Shown in pieces: positions 57,901 to 64,000 of a stretch of 64,000 nt of DNA (within the stretch, counting starts at the first letter, position 1; each line of letters opens with the position of its first letter). This DNA is from Luteimonas saliphila. Lineage in GTDB: Bacteria > Pseudomonadota > Gammaproteobacteria > Xanthomonadales > Xanthomonadaceae. The DNA is taken from NCBI RefSeq assembly GCF_016774335.1, contig NZ_JAETWA010000041.1, positions 62,001 through 126,000 on the forward strand, in the 5' to 3' direction. Under the pieces are notes generated by a model that worked only from the letters and a program-made list of their open reading frames with translations, was not told the DNA's origin and did not search any database. The position numbers and the translations under genes are program-made.

Positions 57901-60311
57901 ATTTCGCCGCGCCGCGCTATCGCGAGGGCTACGAGAAGGGAATCCACGACCACGACGCCGCCGCGCTGTTGCGGGCGCTGGTGCCGTTGTACACCGGCGC
58001 CGGCACCCTGGTGCACCCGCCGGCCGCGCGCGCGCTGGCGCTGCTGTTCTGGCATCGGCACCACGGGCGCGAAGACGTGCGCGAGTGGCCCGGGCGCACC
58101 GCCGGGGCGGAGGCCGTGCGCAGGCTCTTCGGCACGCGCGATGGCCTGGACGCGTTGCGCGACGAGATCGCCAAGGCGCTGGATGCGTTCGTCGGGGAAT
58201 CGGGGCTGCCGTTGGCCGGCGTATCGGCGGCCAGCGGCGCCGATTACCTGCTGGCGGAACTGCGCGAGGGCGACCCGACGTTCGGCTTCAGCCACTACGC
58301 GCGCGAGTTGCTGGCGGCGCTGGACGGGCAGTTGCATGCAGCGGGCATGGCGGAGGGCTTCGAGCGGTCGCTGCGGCAACAGGCTGGACGCCCGGCCGCG
58401 CAGTGGGCCCTGGTCGCGCAGTGGTTGCAGGCGATGGTGCGCGATCCAGCGCTGGCCGCGCTGTCGGGCTACGTGCCGGAGGCGATCGCATTGCGGCTGG
58501 CCGGTCACGACCTGCGCCACCGCATCCTCGACTCGACCCTGGTGGCGACGGTGGAGGGGCTGCTCGGCGAGCATCCGCGTATCCAGCACGGCAGGCAGGC
58601 CCTGTCGATCGACGATTTCCTCGCCCGCTGGCACGCGCACCGCGGCGGCTTCGTGCCCGGCTTCGAACGCTACCAGGCCGTGCGCCACGCGATCGCCACG
58701 CGCGAACGCGAGTCGCTGCGGCTGTCCGAATTCAGGGCGAAGCCCCTGAGCTCCTTCGTGCGCAACCGGCTGATCAACGAGGTCTACCTGCCGGTGATCG
58801 GCGACAACCTCGCCAAGCAGATGGGCACGGTCGGCGAGGACAAGCGCAGCGACCTGATGGGCCTGCTGATGATGATCTCGCCGCCCGGCTACGGAAAGAC
58901 GACGCTGATGGAATACGTCGCCAGCCGGCTCGGCCTGGTTTTCATGAAGATCAACGGCCCCGCACTCGGCCACGCCGTGCGTTCGCTCGACCCGGCGCAG
59001 GCGCCCGACGCCACCTCGCGCCAGGAGCTGGAGAAGCTCAACCTGGCGCTGGAGATGGGCAACAACACCATGCTGTATGTCGACGACATCCAGCACACCC
59101 ATCCCGAATTCCTGCAGAAGTTCATCTCGCTGTGCGATGGCACGCGTCGCATCGAAGGCGTGTGGAAGGGGCGGACCAAGACCTACGACATGCGCGGGAA
59201 AAAGTTCTGCGTGGTCATGGCCGGCAATCCGTACACCGAGTCCGGAGAGGTGTTCAAGATCCCGGACATGCTCGCCAACCGCGCCGACATCTACAACCTC
59301 GGCGACGTGCTCGGCGGCATGGAGGATGCGTTCAAGCTCAGCTACATCGAGAACAGCCTGACCTCGAACCAGGTGCTGGCGCCGCTGGCCACGCGTGACA
59401 TGGGCGATCTTTACCTGCTGGTCGACAAGGCGATTGGCAAGGAGGTCTCGACCAACGCCCTCGGCCATGCCTACAGCGGCGCCGAGATCAACGAGATCGT
59501 CGCCACCTTGCAGCGGCTGATGCAGGTGCGTGACGTCGTCTACCGCGTCAACCAGCAGTACATCGCCAGCGCGGCGCAGGCGGACCGGTACCGCAGCGAG
59601 CCGCCGTTCCGGCTGCAGGGCAGCTACCGCAACATGAACAAGCTGGCGGAGAAGGTCTCACCGGTGATGAACGCCGCCGAGCTGCAGCAGCTGATCGCCG
59701 ACCACTACGTCGGCGAGGCGCAGCTGCTGACCACCGGCGCCGAGGAGAACCTGCTCAAGCTGGCGGAACTGCGCGGCACCCTGGAAGAGGCGCAGGCGGC
59801 GCGCTGGGCGGCGATCAAGCGCGACTTCCTGCGCAACAAGGCGATGGGCGGCGAGGATGCCGACATCGGCGCGCGCGTGGTGGCGCAGCTGGCCGACATC
59901 GCCGAGGGGCTGTCGTCGCTGCGCGATGCGCCGGGCAATGCGCCGGCGCAGACCGCCCCGGAGGTGCCGTGGGAGCAGTTGCTGGCATCGCTGCGCGAAG
60001 GCATCGCAGTCCGCCGCGCCGAAGAGGGCGGCGCCGAAGCGGGCCAATGGCTGCAGGCACTGCCCGAGGCCATGCGCGGCGCGTTCGAACCGGTGCTGGT
60101 CCATCTCTCGCAGGGGCAGGAACGCCAGGCGCAGCTCAACTCGGCGTTGGTGCAGATCCTGGACCTGCTGCGCGCGAAGCTGGGCGAAGTACCGGCGTCG
60201 GCGCCGGCCGCGGGCAGGCGTCCGCGCGCGAAGAGCGCCCAGGAGATCGAACTGGAGGAGCTGCTGCGGCAGCTGCGTTTCCGCGCCGACGGGAAGCCTG
60301 GCGCGTCGTGA
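54966..60311 (+). CDS. Giant DUF3686 / AAA+ ATPase ('DNA repair ATPase')
   Basis: This 1781-aa protein begins with a DUF3686-type N-terminal region (about 30-470; FRVRTENNCVGRDIVQIGDDLLLFGYNVYIGLK and FPGGYYLQNGEHK). Coiled coils (about 500-880) and a helical middle follow. One AAA+ domain has Walker A PPGYGKTT (1306-1313), Walker B LYVDD (about 1370-1374) and sensor Asn in MAGNPY (about 1421). The C-terminus (about 1580-1781) is helical. No nuclease or protease motif is seen. ATG 54966 is used although a GTG lies one codon before. The database name 'DNA repair ATPase' has no experimental basis known to me. Confidence 0.88.
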   Translation: MTDPTQADEATTGAGTATATTAADEAVARGGAYEVLRRRLVEQGARLRGIADGLNARRLQEFGDSRMEVAGRFRVRTENNCVGRDIVQIGDDLLLFGYNVYIGLKTTTRIEDVFGLYRLVESGEGFDVAPVDHAGSFLADPGFVRDFTELYAYYKHARLLQLIKRDGKLLAAFQIGERSDDVRVFRWAISNTGELTWIDSRGERDISLPPPFDFEWTRATRDLMVSGRFPHLNILDTVFVETTGGDLTIKVENNTEIGRGVFSEPVEDSTQSLDDAAIDFARVGSLLLLKILPYRESAWRGLIYNTLTGTVVRNDAIVQACVQLPEDHGIIFPGGYYLQNGEHKAFDAAMQGMRYKRAIRSPNGEDVMYVFYEREAGRSALFVYNTIRRELQNPMFGHGYAFLRNGGMVLFHAEGDAPTRIHPMQVWRTPFFSEEFAAQRPAGTSFMGRIGNAALVRGISDLFELSREIDNPQVSPQRYQLLVHGTRRLFDAHHWIDDAHCDGVAGLLHEISATGESVLDEYEKVEGIRRQSAAAMAEAVSAHKALLSRLQPENWNKIDEFTAALGEIARQRGHLLTLREYRYVDDAAIDAMGEALERERDRIGAATGEFLGGDKALAPFNERLQALDSTVQQAQTAKLLSEQIQAMQAMSAELDLLSELMAGLRVDDANQRTRVVEAISAVYARLNQARARAEQKRRTLGSAEAVAQFGAQFSLFSQSIASALGLATDPERADEQLSRLLVQLEELEGQFGEHEQFLGDIIAKREELLEAFEARKQALLDERQRRAQAVHDAATRILDGLGRRTERFVTLDELNAFFAGDPLILKLRELAGRLRQHRDSVKADDVESRLKGVRDQAVRALRDRSDLFEDGGHVIRLGPRHRFSVNTQPLDLTLLPRGDAMALHLTGTDYYEALQDPALDGVRDWWQVSLDSESPALYRAEYLAGLILDAAVHGREGLELAALEHALADPAALDGLVRDFAAPRYREGYEKGIHDHDAAALLRALVPLYTGAGTLVHPPAARALALLFWHRHHGREDVREWPGRTAGAEAVRRLFGTRDGLDALRDEIAKALDAFVGESGLPLAGVSAASGADYLLAELREGDPTFGFSHYARELLAALDGQLHAAGMAEGFERSLRQQAGRPAAQWALVAQWLQAMVRDPALAALSGYVPEAIALRLAGHDLRHRILDSTLVATVEGLLGEHPRIQHGRQALSIDDFLARWHAHRGGFVPGFERYQAVRHAIATRERESLRLSEFRAKPLSSFVRNRLINEVYLPVIGDNLAKQMGTVGEDKRSDLMGLLMMISPPGYGKTTLMEYVASRLGLVFMKINGPALGHAVRSLDPAQAPDATSRQELEKLNLALEMGNNTMLYVDDIQHTHPEFLQKFISLCDGTRRIEGVWKGRTKTYDMRGKKFCVVMAGNPYTESGEVFKIPDMLANRADIYNLGDVLGGMEDAFKLSYIENSLTSNQVLAPLATRDMGDLYLLVDKAIGKEVSTNALGHAYSGAEINEIVATLQRLMQVRDVVYRVNQQYIASAAQADRYRSEPPFRLQGSYRNMNKLAEKVSPVMNAAELQQLIADHYVGEAQLLTTGAEENLLKLAELRGTLEEAQAARWAAIKRDFLRNKAMGGEDADIGARVVAQLADIAEGLSSLRDAPGNAPAQTAPEVPWEQLLASLREGIAVRRAEEGGAEAGQWLQALPEAMRGAFEPVLVHLSQGQERQAQLNSALVQILDLLRAKLGEVPASAPAAGRRPRAKSAQEIELEELLRQLRFRADGKPGAS

Positions 60312-61063
60312 ACACAGGCGTCCCGCCGGTCGACCTCGACGACGCGCTGGCCGTGGTCGGCTACGGCGCGGACGCGCTGGACCAGGCACTGGAAGCACGC
60401 CTGGCCGATGCGCTCGACCATGCGCCCGCCGCTGCGCTGGTGACACGCCTGGAAGAACTGCGACGCGCGATGCTCGCGGACGATCCGCGCGCGTCGCGTC
60501 GCGGCATCGGCCTGCTCGGACGCCTGCTGGGGCGCGACGTGCATGCCGAAACGGAAGCTGCGCACCTGCGCGACCGCCTCGGCGTGCTGCTCGCGCAGGC
60601 CGACCGCGAGGCGGGCGCGCTCCGCGACCGCAGCGTCGCGCAGCACGCCCTGCAGGCCGAGGTCGGTGAGGCGGTCGCCCGCATCGGCGCCCGCATCGCC
60701 AGCGCACGCACGTGGCTCGACGCGCATCCGGACGCCGGCGCGACGCAGGGCATCGTGGCCTCGACGCGGCAGCGCCTGCAGCAACGCCTGCAGCAGCTGG
60801 ACACGGTGCAGGCGTCCTGGTCGATCGGCGCCGACCAGCTCGCCCTGTTGCGCGACCAGACCCTCGACCTGTTGGCGCGCTACCAGCGCATCCGCGACGT
60901 GCTGCTGCCCGCCTGGCGCCAGCACGCGCTGGGCGACGCCGCCCGCGCCGGCGGCCGCCGCGCGATCGCGGCAGCCGATGTCCAGGCCGCCATCGAATCC
61001 GAAGTCGCGGCGATGGCCGGTACACTCGATCCCCGACCCGCACCACCGCAAGCACGGGAGTAA
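60308..61063 (+). CDS. Coiled-coil protein of unknown family
   Basis: This 251-aa protein starts with a GTG overlapping the ATPase stop (GTGA). It is almost wholly helical and polar, with no signal peptide, membrane segment or catalytic motif. A GIGLLGRLLGRD stretch (about 65-76) is the only hydrophobic patch. Its position between the ATPase and telA suggests an adaptor joining the two. I know of no named family. Confidence 0.75.
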   Translation: MNTGVPPVDLDDALAVVGYGADALDQALEARLADALDHAPAAALVTRLEELRRAMLADDPRASRRGIGLLGRLLGRDVHAETEAAHLRDRLGVLLAQADREAGALRDRSVAQHALQAEVGEAVARIGARIASARTWLDAHPDAGATQGIVASTRQRLQQRLQQLDTVQASWSIGADQLALLRDQTLDLLARYQRIRDVLLPAWRQHALGDAARAGGRRAIAAADVQAAIESEVAAMAGTLDPRPAPPQARE

Positions 61064-61067
61064 ACGC

Positions 61068-62174
61068 ATGAACCAGGACCCCTCCGCCGGCAGTGCCCTA
61101 GTGCCCGCTTCCGCCGTGCTCGACGAATCCACGCTCAAGGGCCTGGGCCTGGTGGAAGCCGATCGTGGCGCGATCGCCGAGATCGGCAAGTCGCTGCAGG
61201 ACATCACCCCGGGCAACCTGCACGTGTTCGGCCGCGATGCCGCCAGCAAGACCTCGGCGTTCTCCAGCCAGTTGCTCGACCAGGTGCGCAACCGCGACCT
61301 CGACGCGGCTGGCGACAAGCTCGGCGAAGTGGTGCGGATCGCGCGTTCGCTCAACCTCGACAGCTTCGCCGGCAAGTCGAAGCTGCCGGTGATCGGCGGC
61401 CTGATCGACCGGTTGCGCGTGTCCAAGGGCGAGCTGGTGCAGAAGTTCAGCGACACCAACCGGCAGATCGAACAGCTGCTGCAGGATGTCGCCCGCCAGC
61501 AGGGCACGCAGGGCCAGCGCGTGGGCGAGTTCGACCGCATGTACGACATCGTCCTCGACGAACGCCGCGCGCTCGGCCTGCACGTCGCCGCCGGCAAGTT
61601 GCGGCTGGCTGAACTGGTGGAAGAGCAGCAGAAGCTCGCCGGCCTGGAGGATCCCGATTCGCGCACCCGTCGCGCCGAGATCGAGAACGCGATCCGCCTG
61701 CTCGACAAGCGCGTCGGCGACCTGGCGGTGATGCAGCATGCGGCCGACCAGTCGCTGCCGATGATCCGCATCATCCAAGCCAACGCGATCCAGCTGATCG
61801 AGAAGTTCAACGCGGTGCGCAACATCACGATCCCGTCGTGGAAGCGCCAGTTCGCGATCCAGCTCTCGCTCGACGAACAGAAGAACGCGGTGGAACTGTC
61901 GAACGCCATCGATGATGCCACCAACGAGATCATGCGCAAGAACGCGGACCTGATGCGGCAGACATCGGTCGAGACCGCCAAGGCCAACCAGCGCGCGGTG
62001 ATCGACGTCGCGACCCTGCGGCACGTGCACGAGCAGCTGATCCAGACGGTCGAGGAAGTCCGCGACATCCACCGCGAGGGCATGCAGCAGCGCCGGCAGG
62101 CCGAGGTCGAGCTGGCGCAACTGCGCGAGGACGTGCAGAAGCGGCTGGCGGGTCCGGCGCAGACGGGCGTGTAG
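61068..62174 (+). CDS. telA: TelA/KlaB-family protein (toxic anion resistance)
   Basis: This 368-aa helical protein matches the TelA family through SLDEQKNAVELSNAIDDATNEIMRKNADLM, QTSVETAKANQRAVIDVATLRHVHEQLIQTVEEVRDIH and QLLQDVARQQGTQ. TelA was named for tellurite resistance on plasmids, but its chromosomal role is unclear. No terZABCDEF genes are in the window. GGGAG precedes the ATG, 5 bases after the previous stop. Confidence 0.92.
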   Translation: MNQDPSAGSALVPASAVLDESTLKGLGLVEADRGAIAEIGKSLQDITPGNLHVFGRDAASKTSAFSSQLLDQVRNRDLDAAGDKLGEVVRIARSLNLDSFAGKSKLPVIGGLIDRLRVSKGELVQKFSDTNRQIEQLLQDVARQQGTQGQRVGEFDRMYDIVLDERRALGLHVAAGKLRLAELVEEQQKLAGLEDPDSRTRRAEIENAIRLLDKRVGDLAVMQHAADQSLPMIRIIQANAIQLIEKFNAVRNITIPSWKRQFAIQLSLDEQKNAVELSNAIDDATNEIMRKNADLMRQTSVETAKANQRAVIDVATLRHVHEQLIQTVEEVRDIHREGMQQRRQAEVELAQLREDVQKRLAGPAQTGV

Positions 62175-62424
62175 CGCCGATCCGACCGCATGGATCCCCG
62201 CTTGGCGCCGGCGGTGGCCCCGGGGTGCCGATGGCAGCCATCCCGGCAGTCGGTCCACGGGCCGACAGGGAACCAGACGATTTGGACCCGCAGCGTCCGG
62301 TGGAAGCGTGATGCCCACCGCATCGGAATGTTGCAATCTCGTTAATGCTTGAGCCGGAGGCCGTCGTGGCCTCCCGTCCCGGTCGGGGGGGCAGGGACGC
62401 CATACACGCTCAAGGACACAGCCC

Positions 62425-64000
62425 ATGATGCTCGCAGGAGAGTGCAAGCCGCGTATTCCGACCACCGTTCTCGCCGCCGCAGTCCGGTCGGCCCTGGTTC
62501 TCGCCACCCTGGCCGCCGGCGGCACCGCCCTGGCCCAGACTCCGCCGCCGCCGGACGAGGGCGCCGCCGGCTCCGAAGCGACCACGCTCGACACCGTCTC
62601 GGTCCTGGGCTCGCGCAACAAGCCGCGCACGGTCTCGTCCTCGGCCGTGCCGATCGACATCATCGGCAGCGACGAATTCCGCAACCAGGGCGCGACCGAC
62701 GCGCTCGACCAGTTGCGTGTCGTAGTGCCTTCGTTCAACGTCAGCACCATCCCGATCGACGACGCCGCGAGCCTGGTGCGCCCGGCGAACCTGCGCGGCC
62801 TGCCGCCGGACAATACCCTGGTGCTGGTCAACGGCAAGCGCTTCCACCGCTCGGCGGTGATCACCTTCCTCGGCCATGGCCTCTCCGACGGCTCGCAGGG
62901 GCCTGACATCTCCGTCTTCCCCTCGTTGGCGCTGGAGCAGGTCGAGGTACTGCGCGACGGCGCGGCGGCGCAATACGGATCCGACGCGATCGCAGGCGTG
63001 CTCAACTTCAGCCTCAAGCGGCTCGACGAGGGCGGCGCGGTGGAAGCGTTCGCCGGCGAATACTACGAGGGCGACGGCTTCTCCCAGGTCTACAGCGCGC
63101 AGATCGGCCTGCCGCTGACGGCCAGCGGCTTCGCCACGCTCACCGCGGAATGGCGCCAGGCCGATCCCACCTCGCGCAGCGTGCAGCGCGACGACGCCGC
63201 CGAGGCGATCGCCGCGGGCTACCCGGACGTGCCGGTGCCGACGCAGATCTGGGGCTCGCCCGAGGTCAAGGAGGATGCGAAGTTCGTCGCCAACCTCGGG
63301 ATCACCGGCGAGAGCGTCGAGGCCTACCTGTTCGGCAACTACGCGCAGCGCGAGATCGACGGCGGCTTCTACTACCGCAGTCCGACCGGCCGCTCCGGCG
63401 TCTACACCAACGACGGCGGGCAGACGCTGCTGGTGGGTTCGCCGAGCGGTGCGACCTGCCCGACCATCGCCCTGCGCGATCCCGACGGCAACCTCGTGCC
63501 GTACGCGGCCGTGAGCACGGCAGTGGCGGCGTTGCCGGGCGACTGCTTCTCGTTCCTGTCGCTGTTCCCGGGCGGCTTCACCCCGCGCTTCGGCGGCGAA
63601 CTGGAGGACATGTCGGTGGTCGGCGGACTGCGCGGCATCTGGGGCGACGGCTGGTCGTGGGACGTCAGCGCCACCTACGGCAGGAACGAAATCGACTTCT
63701 ACATGTACAACACGGTCAATGCATCACTGGGCCCGGCCCAGCCGGCGGGCTACTTCTTCCGCCCGGGCGGCAACACGCAGACCGAAACCGGCGTGAACTT
63801 CGACATCGGCAAGGACATCGCCACCGGCTTCACCAGCGAGCCGCTGCGGCTCGCCGCCGGACTGGAGTGGCGCGATGAAGAGTTCGAGACCCGCGCCGGC
63901 GATGCGGCTTCGACCGCCATCGGTCCGTTGACCGAGCAGGGCTTCGCGATCGGTTCCAACGGCTTCAACGGCTTCAGCCCGCGCACCGCCGGCACCTGGA
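62425..64000 (+). CDS. TonB-dependent outer-membrane receptor (5' part)
   Basis: The reading frame runs off the window end, so only 525 codons are visible. A signal peptide (about 1-40, ending ALAQ) precedes a plug domain (about 60-190) with LDTVSVLGSR and NLRGLPPDNTLVLVNGKRF, then GAAAQYGSDAIAGVLNF. The start of the beta-barrel follows. AAGGA lies 8 bases before the ATG. The substrate is unknown; no regulator or periplasmic partner is adjacent. Confidence 0.92.
   Translation, partial: MMLAGECKPRIPTTVLAAAVRSALVLATLAAGGTALAQTPPPPDEGAAGSEATTLDTVSVLGSRNKPRTVSSSAVPIDIIGSDEFRNQGATDALDQLRVVVPSFNVSTIPIDDAASLVRPANLRGLPPDNTLVLVNGKRFHRSAVITFLGHGLSDGSQGPDISVFPSLALEQVEVLRDGAAAQYGSDAIAGVLNFSLKRLDEGGAVEAFAGEYYEGDGFSQVYSAQIGLPLTASGFATLTAEWRQADPTSRSVQRDDAAEAIAAGYPDVPVPTQIWGSPEVKEDAKFVANLGITGESVEAYLFGNYAQREIDGGFYYRSPTGRSGVYTNDGGQTLLVGSPSGATCPTIALRDPDGNLVPYAAVSTAVAALPGDCFSFLSLFPGGFTPRFGGELEDMSVVGGLRGIWGDGWSWDVSATYGRNEIDFYMYNTVNASLGPAQPAGYFFRPGGNTQTETGVNFDIGKDIATGFTSEPLRLAAGLEWRDEEFETRAGDAASTAIGPLTEQGFAIGSNGFNGFSPRTAGTW

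Noticed and set aside
54615-59468. A 1617-codon open frame opposite the DUF3686 ATPase
   Set aside because: It lies entirely within two well-supported plus-strand genes, has no recognisable domain and shows the third-position pattern of an antisense shadow.
61068-62174. Tellurite resistance operon
   Set aside because: Only telA is present; terZABCDEF, tehA and tehB are absent, so resistance to tellurite cannot be claimed.

Overview
The window is 64 kb of high-GC chromosomal DNA with no tRNA, rRNA, prophage or CRISPR array. Gene content points to a member of the Lysobacteraceae (Xanthomonadaceae), probably Luteimonas- or Lysobacter-like. The evidence is an Ax21-family outer-membrane protein, a complete oleABCD long-chain olefin pathway, a tandem pair of SodC proteins, a hemD-hemX-hemY operon and the dispersed palindromic repeats typical of that family. 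The genus is an inference; no marker gene fixes it.

Layout. 0-5 kb: ntrB-ntrC nitrogen two-component system, with an NtrC operator on the ntrB start codon, and two SodC-like lipoproteins of which the first has lost its metal ligands. 5-20 kb: fadI thiolase, uup, hemD-hemX-hemY, yibN-secB-gpsA, ax21 and trmL, with REP palindromes between genes. 20-26 kb: an M16 protease, oleA and a class II Fic protein. 27-39 kb: a nitrate/nitrite assimilation island. It contains nasT-nasS (sensor and ANTAR antiterminator), narK-nirB-nirD-nasA-cobA on the minus strand, and a divergent cysG-like gene with a shrunken methyltransferase domain. The narK leader carries a sigma-54 promoter, an upstream NtrC site, two hexaloop hairpins and a strong terminator. 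39-41 kb: heme oxygenase plus a bacteriophytochrome without a kinase. 41-49 kb: oleB, ykgJ, oleC, a membrane-anchored winged-helix/TPR regulator, a serine hydrolase and oleD. 49-52 kb: DUF1328, ubiJ and ubiB. 52-62 kb: a five-gene cassette, yqiJ (NfeD-like), yqiK (flotillin), a 1781-aa DUF3686/AAA+ ATPase, a coiled-coil protein of unknown family and TelA. 62 kb to the end: a truncated TonB-dependent receptor.

How the genes work together. NtrBC at the left end can control the nitrate island at two levels: sigma-54/NtrC initiation for nitrogen limitation and NasS/NasT antitermination for nitrate. CobA and the CysG-like protein, at opposite ends of the island, together would supply siroheme for NirB. 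OleA-D form one pathway (acyl-CoA condensation, reduction, beta-lactone formation, decarboxylation), but the genes are spread over 24 kb with the nitrate island and the phytochrome genes between oleA and oleB.

The least understood unit is the flotillin / DUF3686 ATPase / TelA cassette at 52.2-62.2 kb. Its compact arrangement suggests one membrane-associated machine, but nothing in the sequence gives its substrate.
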